NCBI GenBank assembly: GCA_944338165.1
Contig: CALVLN010000002.1
Location: forward strand, 238,933-302,932
Source: an uncultured Clostridia bacterium
GTDB lineage: Bacteria; Bacillota; Clostridia; Christensenellales; Borkfalkiaceae
Reading direction: 5' to 3'
DNA length: 64,000 bases
Positions within the stretch are counted from its first letter, which is position 1; each line of letters begins with the position of its first letter. The notes beneath the pieces were generated by a model, which was not told where the DNA came from, did not search any database, and saw only the letters and a list, made by a program, of their open reading frames with translations. The position numbers were made by a program, and so were the translations under genes. This document shows, one piece after another, positions 1 through 7,842 of the stretch.

Positions 1-84
1 TTCCCCGCTCGCCTTTCCCCCTTTCGCCCCTCGTTCTCGTGCTTCGTTCGTGCTTGGCGGCGATAAATTGTCTCTGTTCGGCAC
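1..84 (-). CDS. Partial KGG-motif phage-type small protein (runs off left edge)
   Basis: The first 28 codons are visible before the window edge. The protein begins (M)PNRDNLSPPSTNEARERG and continues with the KGGKASGE motif. Short proteins with this start and a KGGxASG motif are common in phages and mobile elements, often near terminase genes; their function is not settled. I chose the GTG at 82-84 because AGAGGTGAT (89-97), a near-perfect anti-16S match, lies at a suitable distance. The ATG two codons earlier would overlap that site. It lies downstream of the 79-residue gene and its terminator, so it is probably a separate transcript. Only the N-terminus can be judged. Confidence 0.55.
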   Translation of the reverse strand, partial: MPNRDNLSPPSTNEARERGAKGGKASGE

Positions 85-108
85 TTCCATCACCTCTTTT
101 TTGGCATG

Positions 109-143
109 AAAAAAGCGCCTCGGCATGCTCGCCTTGACGCTTT
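109..143 (-). terminator. Rho-independent terminator after the 79-residue gene
   Basis: On the minus strand an imperfect stem (AGCGTC pairing GGCGCT, with an inner GGC/GCC) is followed by TTTTTT. It closes the two-gene transcript 1413-179. Confidence 0.6.
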
Positions 144-178
144 ATGTTTTTGTTAAGTTGCGTTACTAATAGTTAAAA

Positions 179-418
179 TTAATAAAACTTATCAACACCT
201 TCAAGCATTGTTACCCACGGAAGATTTTTTACCTGCAAATCAAGCCATTCTTCTTCTGTTTTGCAACCCCAGAGTTGCAAAGTCATCTCTTTTTCAGTTA
301 TGCCTGCACCAGGGAAAATCTCTACATCGCTCAATTGGCTTAAAACTTCTTCAACATCTTCCTCTGAATATCCGTGGCTCATGCTCATAGCTATTTCTTT
401 AAATTTTTCCCTTGTCAT
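179..418 (-). CDS. Small acidic hypothetical protein
   Basis: A 79-residue protein, MTREKFKEIAMSMSHGYSEE at the start and EGVDKFY at the end. It is acidic, has no membrane segment or signal peptide, and I recognise no family. Its ATG overlaps the stop of the preceding HExxH gene in an ATGA arrangement, with a GGGAG ribosome site inside that gene, so the two are translationally coupled. Base composition is more AT-rich than the housekeeping genes to the right, as expected for a mobile segment. It could be a structural or accessory phage protein, or an inhibitor of the upstream zincin-like protein; nothing in the sequence decides between these. Confidence 0.6.
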   Translation of the reverse strand: MTREKFKEIAMSMSHGYSEEDVEEVLSQLSDVEIFPGAGITEKEMTLQLWGCKTEEEWLDLQVKNLPWVTMLEGVDKFY

Positions 419-1413
419 CTCTTTGCTCCCCTTTTTATTATCTCTCCGATCTGCTTTGCAATAGGACGAGGATTGTCGCTATTGCAATATTCTGCCCAAC
501 CCTCGGCAATAAACTCTGCAATATTCCCTGCCCCGTATCGAGACAAACCACTCGCAATCTCTTGATACGACATAGAACGATATAAGCTGACCATCTCCGC
601 GTTCTTACTTAATCCGAGCGCAAAGTCGATCTGATGCGCGACTTCATGGTCAAACGTTCCTGTAATCGTTCCGACAGATAGATGTCCGATCTGCTTGTTG
701 TATTCAAGCATTTCTTTTAAACGTTGCGCATTATTGCAAAGTTTTTCATTTGCAATAATCCCTTCATATTTTTTAATAACTGCATCTAATTCTGGGACAG
801 AGTGTGCCCCCATTCTTGCCAATGCCACCGCTGTACCAGGCATTCTGTCTATCGCTTGATTTGCTTTCTTTTTCCCAAACTGCTTATAAAAATTTTCTGA
901 TAACCCAGGAAATGCATTTCTTGCGTAGCGCTCAGCAGCCGCCGCATATTCCTCCCGAAAAGCCTTGTTCACCCGCTGCGCGTTACCGACATACTTCATC
1001 CGCTCACGAATCTGCGGGCATATATCCATACCACGTTGGATGGCAGCGTTCATCTCGTTCGCGACCTCAATGTCTATCCCCTTGTAATCAGCATTTGCAA
1101 TCCCAAGCGCTTCCCGCGCATAGGTCTCTGCCTCCTGCGTCGTTTTGGCGGGGACAAAACTCTCCTTTTTCGGCGCTTCATCGTCATATACGCGCTCCGC
1201 CGATTCCCGCTTCTTTTCCTCCTCGTCTTTCAGCCCCGCATACACCTGCTCGGGCGTCAGACCCGTCCCGCGCTTCAGCGCCTCCCACGCCATCCGCGGC
1301 GTTGCGTTCGCAGGAAGCTCGATCCCGTATCGCTTACACAGCCCGAACGGAAGGCCCGTGTTCCCGGGCGCTCGCTCCTCTCGTTCTTCCTCTTCCGTTC
1401 TCTCTTCTGCCAT
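415..1413 (-). CDS. HExxH (zincin-like) protein of phage/mobile-element type
   Basis: A 332-residue protein. The first 90 residues are charged and low in complexity (MAEERTEEEEREERAP, later DEEEKKRESAERVYDDEAPKK). The C-terminal part carries HEVAHQID (H256, E257, H260) followed about 40 residues later by EFIAEGWAEY (around 300-305), which fits a zinc metallopeptidase fold with a third-ligand glutamate. Proteins of this build occur in phage head-gene clusters and in large polyvalent mobile-element proteins, but I cannot assign one. The start at 1413 is chosen because GGAG lies just upstream and the promoter TTGACA-17-TACAAT sits at 1444-1472; longer forms would read through the promoter. No signal peptide, so cytoplasmic or phage-delivered. 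Confidence 0.6.
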   Translation of the reverse strand: MAEERTEEEEREERAPGNTGLPFGLCKRYGIELPANATPRMAWEALKRGTGLTPEQVYAGLKDEEEKKRESAERVYDDEAPKKESFVPAKTTQEAETYAREALGIANADYKGIDIEVANEMNAAIQRGMDICPQIRERMKYVGNAQRVNKAFREEYAAAAERYARNAFPGLSENFYKQFGKKKANQAIDRMPGTAVALARMGAHSVPELDAVIKKYEGIIANEKLCNNAQRLKEMLEYNKQIGHLSVGTITGTFDHEVAHQIDFALGLSKNAEMVSLYRSMSYQEIASGLSRYGAGNIAEFIAEGWAEYCNSDNPRPIAKQIGEIIKRGAKR

Positions 1414-1443
1414 CTGCTTTTCTCCAATCAGAAAAGCGCCTCC

Positions 1444-1472
1444 ATTGTAGCATACTTTTCTCCCGCTGTCAA
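1444..1472 (-). promoter_or_regulatory. Sigma-A promoter of the HExxH gene
   Basis: -35 TTGACA (1467-1472), 17 bp spacer, -10 TACAAT (1444-1449), about 30 bp before the chosen ATG at 1413. Confidence 0.8.
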
Positions 1473-1592
1473 TGGCTGCGCTTGTGGTTTCGTTTGGGGA
1501 TGCGGGTCTCCCGCACCCCCGGGGGGAATATGATGAAATGAATGACTTCGTCCCTTCTCGGAGAAACCCTGCCGCGCAAAAGAAGATGCCCC

Positions 1593-1634
1593 AAAAAGAG
1601 AGAGGACGCACGCTCGCGCGCACGCCCTCTCCCG
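1593..1634 (-). terminator. Terminator of the oadB-oadG transcript
   Basis: On the minus strand GAGAGG...CCTCTC with a GC-rich inner stem is followed by TCTTTTT. It lies 20-60 bp after the stop of the small membrane protein. Confidence 0.65.
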
Positions 1635-1655
1635 ATCCATGTTTTTGAGTATGTG

Positions 1656-1859
1656 TTATGTTGGCTGTTCCCCGTCCTCGGGCGGGTCGTTTTCCGCCGC
1701 CTCCCGCGTTTCGCGGATCTTGCGGTCGGCAAGGCTGATGAGCAGCGTCACGCAGATGATGAGCGCGATGACGATGGCAATGGCGAGCATGCCCTTCCAG
1801 AAAATGTTGAGGGCGGAAATGACGTCCTCCGTATTCAAGAGCAACAATGCAGGTAACAT
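1656..1859 (-). CDS. Small OadG-like membrane protein
   Basis: A 67-residue protein with one strong transmembrane segment (about residues 20-44, FWKGMLAIAIVIALIICVTL) and a charged cytoplasmic tail. Size, topology and position directly after a beta subunit match the gamma (OadG) subunit of sodium-translocating decarboxylases, which anchors and stabilises the complex. The sequence itself is too short and divergent for a firm family call. GGGAGG lies 8 bp before the ATG and the gene follows oadB by 15 bp, so the two form one operon. No biotin carrier or carboxyltransferase gene is nearby. Confidence 0.6.
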   Translation of the reverse strand: MLPALLLLNTEDVISALNIFWKGMLAIAIVIALIICVTLLISLADRKIRETREAAENDPPEDGEQPT

Positions 1860-1874
1860 ATTTGCATCCTCCCT

Positions 1875-3011
1875 TTAGAGTACCAGCCCGATGATCAGGC
1901 CGCCGACGATCGCGGAAGCGATCTGCCCCGAGACGTTTGCGCCCACCGCATGCATAAGCAGGTAGTTGGAAGGATCCTCCTTTCTGCCCAGCTGATGCAC
2001 GACGCGCGCAGACATGGGGAACGCGGAGATGCCCGCAGCCCCCACCATGGGGTTGATCTTCTTTTTACAAAACAGGTTCATCACCTTGGCGCAAAGCACG
2101 CCGCCCGCCGTATCAAAGGTAAATGCAAACAGCCCCAGCGCCATGATGAGCAGCGTCTGCAGATTGAGGAACGCCTCCGCCTGCATCTGGAAGGCGATGG
2201 TGATGCCGAGGATGAGCGTGATGAGGTTGGCAAGCGTCGTCTGCGCCGTCTCTGCAAGCGAACCCAGAACGCCGCATTCGCGGATGAGGTTGCCGAACAT
2301 GAGGAAGCCGACGAGCGCCAGGCTTTTGGGGGCGATGAGCCCCGCGATGAGCGTGATGAGGATGGGAAACAGGATCTTGACGGGTTTGCTCACCTTGCCG
2401 ACGTTTGCATCCATGCGGATGCGGCGTTCCTTCTTTGTGGTGAGCACGCGGATGACGAGCGGCTGAATGATGGGCACGAGCGCCATATACGAATAGGCGA
2501 CCACGGTGATGGGCCCCACATAGGAGCTGCCCAGCACGTTGGCGACGAGGATGGCGGTCGGCCCGTCTGCCGCGCCGATGATGGCGACTGCCGCCGCTTC
2601 CAGAAGCGGAAAACCGAACAGCACGGCAAACAGCAGCGTCAGAAAGATGCCGATCTGCGCAAACCCGCCCAGGACCATGAGTTTGGGATTGCGGATAAGC
2701 GGCTCGAAGTCGATCATGGCGCCGATGCCGATAAAGAGCAGGATGGGCAGCGCTTCCGACGTTTCGATGGTCGTTTCATACAGCCATTGAATGATACCCG
2801 CGGCGCCCGTGTCCGCATCCGTAAGCACGTTGGAAAGCGGGATATTGACGAGGATCGCGCCAAACCCGATGGGCAGCAGCAGCGAAGGCTCCATCTTCTT
2901 GACGATGGCGAGAAAGATGAGCACGCCGCCGATGATCCACATGACGACGTGCTGCCACGTCACCGCGGCAAACGCCTCCGTCAGAAAGGAAAATTCCTCC
3001 AAAAACCCCAT
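1875..3011 (-). CDS. oadB: Sodium-translocating decarboxylase beta subunit (OadB/GcdB family), orphan
   Basis: A 378-residue polytopic membrane protein covering the full beta-subunit family. In characterised systems this subunit decarboxylates carboxybiotin and exports Na+. The key motifs are present: GAADGPTAIL with D149 (the essential Asp of the family) and a C-terminal NPMVGAAGISAFPMSARVV (N320, S329, R336), the second Na+/proton-site region. No alpha (carboxyltransferase) or biotin-carrier gene is in the window, so it is an orphan or works with subunits encoded elsewhere. The ribosome site CGGGAGG is 7 bp before the ATG. Expression appears controlled by a candidate Mn2+ riboswitch and overlapping terminator (3026-3150), which is unusual for this family. 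Confidence 0.88.
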   Translation of the reverse strand: MGFLEEFSFLTEAFAAVTWQHVVMWIIGGVLIFLAIVKKMEPSLLLPIGFGAILVNIPLSNVLTDADTGAAGIIQWLYETTIETSEALPILLFIGIGAMIDFEPLIRNPKLMVLGGFAQIGIFLTLLFAVLFGFPLLEAAAVAIIGAADGPTAILVANVLGSSYVGPITVVAYSYMALVPIIQPLVIRVLTTKKERRIRMDANVGKVSKPVKILFPILITLIAGLIAPKSLALVGFLMFGNLIRECGVLGSLAETAQTTLANLITLILGITIAFQMQAEAFLNLQTLLIMALGLFAFTFDTAGGVLCAKVMNLFCKKKINPMVGAAGISAFPMSARVVHQLGRKEDPSNYLLMHAVGANVSGQIASAIVGGLIIGLVL

Positions 3012-3025
3012 AGACGTTCCTCCCG

Positions 3026-3064
3026 TAAAAGAAAAAGACCATACCGAAAAAGACGGTATGGTCT
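3026..3064 (-). terminator. Riboswitch-overlapping intrinsic terminator before oadB
   Basis: A perfect 11-bp stem (AGACCATACCG with CGGTATGGTCT, 3036-3046 and 3054-3064), 7-nt loop and a T-rich tail on the minus strand. The 5' stem arm contains AGACC, which is also the conserved 3' end of the aptamer. Aptamer folding and terminator folding are therefore mutually exclusive. Confidence 0.85.
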
Positions 3065-3150
3065 CGTCATTTCAAATGAAACCGGGGCTTTCTCGGCCCG
3101 TGTTAGCGATTTCATTGCGGGACAGCATCCCGCCGACTACTCCCCAAATA
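3055..3150 (-). promoter_or_regulatory. Candidate yybP-ykoY (Mn2+) riboswitch aptamer
   Basis: The leader carries the hallmark GGGGAGTAG (3137-3145) near the transcript start and GACGAGACC (3060-3068) at the 3' end, the two conserved strands of the yybP-ykoY aptamer. Between them are a hairpin (GCGGGA with TCCCGC) and a longer stem (AATGAAA with TTTCATT) whose loop includes CTAACAC, resembling the conserved AACA-containing loop. The 3' strand is shared with the terminator stem at 3036-3064. The simplest model is that Mn2+ binding holds AGACC in the aptamer and allows read-through into oadB. Motif-based; a covariance-model search was not run. Confidence 0.8.
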
Positions 3151-3157
3151 CAGTTTG

Positions 3158-3186
3158 AGTATAATATAAAAAATCATGTTCGTCAA
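3158..3186 (-). promoter_or_regulatory. Promoter of the riboswitch-oadB transcript
   Basis: -35 TTGACG (3181-3186), 17 bp spacer, -10 TATACT (3158-3163). Transcription would begin near 3151, just before the aptamer. Confidence 0.85.
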
Positions 3187-3224
3187 GCGGTTGCGGAAGG
3201 ATTTTTCCGATTTTTCCCGTTTTT

Positions 3225-4349
3225 TTAAATTTTTTCCACGGTGATGCCGTCATCCACCGTGCAGTCGTAAAACGCCGCGCGGTACCCCGTCGCCTTTTCA
3301 TATGCGGCGGAAACGTATGCCTTGAAGTCCTCAACGCCATCCCGAAGGACGAGCGATACGGTGCAGCCGCCGAATCCCGCCCCCGTCATGCGCGATCCCG
3401 CACAGGCGGGATGCCGCTGCGCCGCCGACGCCAGCGCGTCCAATTCGCGCCCCGTCACCTCGTAAAGATCACGCAAGGAAGCGTGTGAGGCACTGAGCAG
3501 CGCGCCGAAGGCGGGCATATCGCCCCGTTTCATGGCGTCTGCGGCCGCCTCGACCCGCGCGCATTCTTCCACCACGTGGCGTGCGCGGTCGCGGACCTTT
3601 CCGTCAAGGACGCCGCAGATACGCTCGAACTGCGCGGGGGAAAGATCGGCAAGACAGGAGATCTCCGCTTTTTTCCGCAGCTCCGCGAGCGCCGATTCCG
3701 TCTCCGCGCGGCGCTCGTTATATTTGCTTTCGGCGAGATTGTGCGGCTTGTTACAGTTTGCAATGACGAGCGCATAGTCCCCGAACGCGATGGGCACGTA
3801 TTCGCAGGCGAGCGTCTTGCAGTCGAGCAGCATGGCATGGTTCTTCCTGCCGCAGGCGGAAGCGTACTGGTCCATGATCCCGCAGTTGACGCCTGTGAAC
3901 TCCCGCTCCGCCTTTTGGGAAAGAAGCGCGATCTCCACGGGGTCGATCCGCTCCCCCGCCGCGGCCGCGAGCGCCGCCATGGTAGACACCTCGATCGCCG
4001 CCGAGGAAGAAAGCCCGCTGCCGAACGGAACCGTGCAATCTTCGTACAGATCGCAGCCGACGAGCTTATGCCCCGCCTGCTGCCAGATGAGCGCGCTGCC
4101 TGCCGGATAGCTGACGTATTTTTCGCCGCGGTAGCGCATGAGATCGCCGCAGTCGAGCGAGGCGGTAAGCGGAAGATCGGAAAAGGCAAGGTTGATGCGA
4201 TCGGTCCCGTTTGCGCGCACGAAAACCGTATTGCGCAGGGAAAGCGCGGCCGGCATGACCTTGCCGCCGCAATAGTCGACGTGCTCGCCGATCAGATTGA
4301 CGCGGCCCGCCGCCGATACCTTCCAATCGTAATCGCGAAGTTCAAACAT
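3225..4349 (-). CDS. galK: Galactokinase
   Basis: A 374-residue GHMP kinase that phosphorylates galactose to galactose-1-phosphate (Leloir pathway, cytoplasm). The galactokinase signature GRVNLIGEHVDYCGG is at residues 15-29, the ATP-binding loop PFGSGLSSSAAIE at 108-120, the catalytic Asp region GVNCGIMDQYAS at D160, and the C-terminal glycine motif MTGAGFGGCTVSL is intact. The start at MFELRDYDWK is set by alignment of the signature and by the 8-bp overlap with the end of galT, which indicates translational coupling. Length is close to the family norm. No galE or mutarotase is adjacent, so epimerisation must be encoded elsewhere. Confidence 0.95.
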   Translation of the reverse strand: MFELRDYDWKVSAAGRVNLIGEHVDYCGGKVMPAALSLRNTVFVRANGTDRINLAFSDLPLTASLDCGDLMRYRGEKYVSYPAGSALIWQQAGHKLVGCDLYEDCTVPFGSGLSSSAAIEVSTMAALAAAAGERIDPVEIALLSQKAEREFTGVNCGIMDQYASACGRKNHAMLLDCKTLACEYVPIAFGDYALVIANCNKPHNLAESKYNERRAETESALAELRKKAEISCLADLSPAQFERICGVLDGKVRDRARHVVEECARVEAAADAMKRGDMPAFGALLSASHASLRDLYEVTGRELDALASAAQRHPACAGSRMTGAGFGGCTVSLVLRDGVEDFKAYVSAAYEKATGYRAAFYDCTVDDGITVEKI

Positions 4350-5805
4350 GAGAAAACCCCCGTTCCGTGAGAAATTCCGCCGTCTCCTCCGCCTCCTTGA
4401 ATACCGCGGTATTGCCGAGGATCCGGAAACAGACGGACGCAAGCTCCCGCCGCACCGCCTCCTCCGCGGAGGATGCCGTGAACGACGGCGCCATGGCGCG
4501 CAGTTCGCGCCAGATCATGGAAAACTCATTCAATGAATTTGGAAGCGGCATGTCTGCGACGAGCGCCTCCTTGATCTGCTGCAGCTGCGCCTGCAAGCGC
4601 CCGGGCAGGATAAACAGCCCCTGCGCCTCGATGAGCCCGATAGATTCCTTTTTGATGACATGGTACTCGGGATGTGCGTGAAAAACGCCGTCCGGGAACG
4701 CTTCCGACGTGACGTTGCTGCGCAAGATCAGATCCACCACATACCCCTGCGGCGTGCGCCGCGCCGTGGGGCTGACCGCACTGTGCACGCCCTTTTCGTC
4801 CTCCGGGATGATGCCGCGCGCCTCATCGCGATAGGCGCACCACGAAGCACGGATATGTTCGCAAAGTTCGGCGACCTCATCCATGTCCGACCCTTCCACG
4901 CGCACGACGGTGCCGGGCCAGCGGACGACGCCCGCGCTGCAGCCGGGAAAAGACGCATGGCGGAGCGGGATGCAAACGGGGGCGCGATGCAGCGGAAGCT
5001 GCTCTCCCCCGCCCTGGAAGTGATCGTGTGCGAGCACGCTTCCCCCGATGCGTTCCAGCGGCGCGTTGCAGCCGATGAAGTACTGCGGAAAGCAGTCGGC
5101 AAACTCCATAAGTTTGTAAAACGTCCCCTTATCCACGTGCATGGGTACGTGCTTTTCATTGACCGCGATGCCGTGCTGCTCAAAATAGCCGTACGGAGAA
5201 AACTGCCAGAACCAATCCTCTCCGCCGAGGACAAGGGACACCGTGCGCAGCGTGCGCTTATCCCGCCCGGAATACCCCTCGTTTTCGCGGCAGATGGTGC
5301 ACTTGGGATAACCGCTTTTCGTGCTGTTGCCGCTCTGCGCCTTTTTGGGGTCGCGGAATTCGGGTTTTGCGAGATTGATGGTGACGATAAGCCCGTTTTC
5401 CGCTTCGAAGCGCGGGTTTTTATCGAGAACTTCCTTTTTGACGTAATCGGAATCGATGCTGTAACGGTACAGCCATTCCATCGCCTTCTGCGGAGAGTAC
5501 GCGCGCCGGCGCGCAAACTCTTCCTCCACGCGCGCAGGGGAAAATTCCAGCGCGCCCATAACCTGATCGCAGACATGCCCCGCCTGTTCCTCGGAAAACA
5601 GGCCGGCGTTCCTGCCCTCGCGCCGCAGGGAAGAAAGCAGCTCGCCCACGCTCTCCCCCGCATAGGGCTGCCCTTCCGTATAGGCGTCCAGCCCGAGGAG
5701 ATCGAGCAGCGTATTGCGCGCATATACCGCGTCGCGCGGAGAAAGCCCCAACCGCTCCTCCGCATAGCCGATAAGTTTTCCGATCACCGTACAGATGCCT
5801 TCCAT
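4342..5805 (-). CDS. galT: UTP/UDP-glucose--hexose-1-phosphate uridylyltransferase, class II GalT
   Basis: A 487-residue enzyme that exchanges UMP between UDP-glucose and galactose-1-phosphate. Length and motifs identify the Firmicute class II type, not the 340-residue class I enzyme: AHDHFQGG in the middle and HAHPEYHVIKKESIGLIEAQ near the C-terminus. Start MEGICTVIGKL has GGGAG 7 bp upstream and a consensus promoter at 5845-5873. It precedes and overlaps galK, giving a galTK operon that diverges from an AraC-type regulator, the likely controller. Confidence 0.94.
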   Translation of the reverse strand: MEGICTVIGKLIGYAEERLGLSPRDAVYARNTLLDLLGLDAYTEGQPYAGESVGELLSSLRREGRNAGLFSEEQAGHVCDQVMGALEFSPARVEEEFARRRAYSPQKAMEWLYRYSIDSDYVKKEVLDKNPRFEAENGLIVTINLAKPEFRDPKKAQSGNSTKSGYPKCTICRENEGYSGRDKRTLRTVSLVLGGEDWFWQFSPYGYFEQHGIAVNEKHVPMHVDKGTFYKLMEFADCFPQYFIGCNAPLERIGGSVLAHDHFQGGGEQLPLHRAPVCIPLRHASFPGCSAGVVRWPGTVVRVEGSDMDEVAELCEHIRASWCAYRDEARGIIPEDEKGVHSAVSPTARRTPQGYVVDLILRSNVTSEAFPDGVFHAHPEYHVIKKESIGLIEAQGLFILPGRLQAQLQQIKEALVADMPLPNSLNEFSMIWRELRAMAPSFTASSAEEAVRRELASVCFRILGNTAVFKEAEETAEFLTERGFSHV

Positions 5806-5844
5806 GCAACTCTCCCTGCCGCCTGCAGCTTGATTTTCGCCAAT

Positions 5845-5873
5845 ATTATACGTCGGAATGCGAAAAAAAGCAA
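5845..5873 (-). promoter_or_regulatory. galTK promoter
   Basis: -35 TTGCTT (5868-5873), 17 bp, -10 TATAAT (5845-5850). It is back to back with the regulator promoter at 5917-5945. Confidence 0.8.
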
Positions 5874-5882
5874 GTCTTATGT

Positions 5883-5898
5883 TGTCTGATTTTGGACA
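5883..5898. promoter_or_regulatory. Possible operator between divergent galT and araC-type promoters
   Basis: An interrupted palindrome TGTC-N8-GACA (TGTCTGATTTTGGACA) lies in the 43 bp between the two -35 boxes, where a regulator could affect both promoters. Single occurrence only. Confidence 0.3.
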
Positions 5899-5916
5899 TT
5901 TATTGATATCATTTGC

Positions 5917-5945
5917 TTGACCTTCGCCGCCGTTTGCCGTATAAT
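5917..5945 (+). promoter_or_regulatory. Promoter of the AraC-family regulator
   Basis: -35 TTGACC (5917-5922), 17 bp, -10 TATAAT (5940-5945), with GGAGGG at 5952-5957 before the ATG at 5966. Confidence 0.85.
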
Positions 5946-5965
5946 ACAGGCAGGAGGGAACGGCT

Positions 5966-6841
5966 ATGATCGCAAAACGGGAGGTCTGGAATTACGCCGA
6001 CCGCGTCGGTATCTGGACGGGAAAGTACAAAAATTCACACAATCTGCTGCATTGGCACTACGACTGCGAGCTCATGTACGTAGAGCGGGGCTGTGTGGAA
6101 GTTTTTTGCGAACGCAAAAAGCACACCTTGACGCGCGGAACGTCGTTTTTCATCGACAGCGGGCAGGTGCATCACATGCAGGCGCTGGAAAAAGACAGCG
6201 TGGTGCTCGTCGTCGTCTTTGACTTCCGCCTCCTGCAGCCATTTTTTTCCGATATCCAGCTTTGCGAACCCCGCCTGACGGGCGCGTACGACGTGCCTGT
6301 GCTCTATCGTGCGCTGCGCTCCGTTCTCACGGAGAAACGGCCCTTTTACGGCGCGGAGGCGCATTGTCTCCTTACGCGCTTCCTCGTCGACGTCTTCCGC
6401 GGCGAAGCGCTCACCAGACGCGTGCGGACGGATAAGGCCGCCGACGCGCTCAAGCGGCTTTTGGAAGACGTAAACGAACATTACAGCGATTACGCCTTTG
6501 AGGACGCCGTTCGCTTTATGAGCATGAGCGACGCCTATTTTTCCCGCTATTTCCGCGCCGCAACGGGCATCACCTTTTCGCAATACCTCAACTTCGTCCG
6601 CACGGACGCCGCCGTCCGCATGCTGCATTCGGGAGAAGACCTCCCCGTCACGGAGATCGCGCGCAGGTGCGGATTTACCACCATCCGCAACTTCAACCGC
6701 ATCTTCAAGGAGATCACGGGATACGCGCCGTCCGGCCTGCCGCGGGATTATTCGCTTGAGGACAAACTTTCCTTTTCCAGCGACAAAGCGTTCTCCCCCA
6801 CCCTCTTCGACTGTGAGCTGCTGGAATCGGCGGCAGCCTGA
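5966..6841 (+). CDS. AraC-family transcriptional regulator with cupin sensor domain
   Basis: A 291-residue regulator. The N-terminal half (about 20-130) has the AraC cupin pattern: HNLLHWHYDCELMYVERGCV, then a conserved glycine and FFIDSGQVHHM. The C-terminal ~100 residues carry two helix-turn-helix motifs: DAVRFMSMSDAYFSRYFRAA and LPVTEIARRCGFTTIRNFNR, followed by FKEITGYAPSG. Such proteins bind a small sugar or metabolite in the cupin and recruit RNA polymerase. Divergence from galTK suggests control of galactose use, though the ligand cannot be read from sequence. It is one of only two plus-strand genes here. Confidence 0.9.
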   Translation: MIAKREVWNYADRVGIWTGKYKNSHNLLHWHYDCELMYVERGCVEVFCERKKHTLTRGTSFFIDSGQVHHMQALEKDSVVLVVVFDFRLLQPFFSDIQLCEPRLTGAYDVPVLYRALRSVLTEKRPFYGAEAHCLLTRFLVDVFRGEALTRRVRTDKAADALKRLLEDVNEHYSDYAFEDAVRFMSMSDAYFSRYFRAATGITFSQYLNFVRTDAAVRMLHSGEDLPVTEIARRCGFTTIRNFNRIFKEITGYAPSGLPRDYSLEDKLSFSSDKAFSPTLFDCELLESAAA

Positions 6842-6948
6842 CATATGTCAGTCTGTTCATATTTGTTTATTTCTATCTAAAATCGACATATACATGTTTA
6901 TTTCTGCATATATCCGTGCATTTTTAAACACATAAAGAGGCAAAAATC

Positions 6949-7659
6949 ATGAAAGAGCGCTACGACGAACGGACAAGGCTGTTATTGGGAGACGAGGCTG
7001 CAGAGCGGCTGAACCGCGCCCGCGTGATCGTATTCGGCGCGGGCGGTGTGGGCGGATACGCGATCGAAGCGCTCGCCCGCGCGGGGATCGGCACGATCGG
7101 CATCGTCGACCCCGATAGCATCGCCCCGTCCAACCTCAACCGCCAGATCCTGGCGACGACCGAAAGCATCGGACAAAACAAGGCGGAAGCCGCCGCGGCG
7201 CGCATCCGCCTCATCGCGCCTGCCTGCCGCACGCGCGTCTATCCCCTGTTCTACCTCCCGGAAACGGCGGATGCAGTCGACCTTAGGGAATACGATCACA
7301 TCGTCGACGCCATCGATACCGTGGCGGGCAAAATAGAGCTCGCCGTGCGCGCGTCCGCGCTCGGCATCCCGCTGATCAGCTGTATGGGAACGGGCAACAA
7401 GCTGGACGCCTCCCGCTTTGAAGTCCGGGACATCTCCGAAACTTCCGTCTGCCCGCTCGCGCGCGTCATGCGGCGGGAGCTGAAAAAGCGCGGCATCCAC
7501 GCCCTGAAGGTCGTCTTTTCCCGCGAGGAGCCGCTCGTGCCCGCAAAGGCGCCTGCACAAACGACGGAAAAGCGCACGCCCGGCAGCGTTTCCTTTGTGC
7601 CCGGCGCGGCGGGGCTTATCGCCGCAGGCGAAGTCGTCCGCTCCCTCATCGGCCGTTGA
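6949..7659 (+). CDS. tcdA: tRNA threonylcarbamoyladenosine dehydratase (TcdA/CsdL)
   Basis: A 236-residue ThiF/E1-like enzyme that cyclises t6A37 of tRNA to ct6A in an ATP-dependent reaction. It shows the Rossmann motif VIVFGAGGVGGYAIEALARA (about 25-44), the DPDSIAPSNLNRQ nucleotide/substrate motif, and the family-specific GTGNKLDASRFEV and SVCPLARVMR segments. Length fits TcdA rather than the longer MoeB. GAGG lies 9-10 bp upstream of ATG. No strong promoter was seen in the 107 bp after the AraC gene, so read-through is possible. It ends at a bidirectional terminator shared with the converging 20-kb operon. Confidence 0.92.
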   Translation: MKERYDERTRLLLGDEAAERLNRARVIVFGAGGVGGYAIEALARAGIGTIGIVDPDSIAPSNLNRQILATTESIGQNKAEAAAARIRLIAPACRTRVYPLFYLPETADAVDLREYDHIVDAIDTVAGKIELAVRASALGIPLISCMGTGNKLDASRFEVRDISETSVCPLARVMRRELKKRGIHALKVVFSREEPLVPAKAPAQTTEKRTPGSVSFVPGAAGLIAAGEVVRSLIGR

Positions 7660-7795
7660 ATATTCGTTTTGCGCATATTTCGCCGCGCACAGATGCGGCC
7701 GCGCGCACGCGATGTGCATCTTGCCCGTATCCGCGCCGCATGCGCGCGGAAGAATATGCCTTCCGGTACATATGCCGCCCCTCGCACGGACGATC

Positions 7796-7833
7796 AAAAA
7801 AGCCGGCGCACCGATTCGGTGCGCCGGCTTTTT
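7796..7833. terminator. Strong bidirectional terminator
   Basis: A perfect stem AGCCGGCGCACCGA/TCGGTGCGCCGGCT flanked by A and T runs, between converging tcdA and the surface-protein operon. Confidence 0.92.
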
Positions 7834-7842
7834 GCCGTTCGT

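Noticed and set aside
1875..3011. A complete oxaloacetate/glutaconyl-CoA decarboxylase operon
   Set aside because: Only the beta subunit and an OadG-like protein are present; the flanking genes are a phage-like protein and galK, with no carboxyltransferase or biotin carrier.
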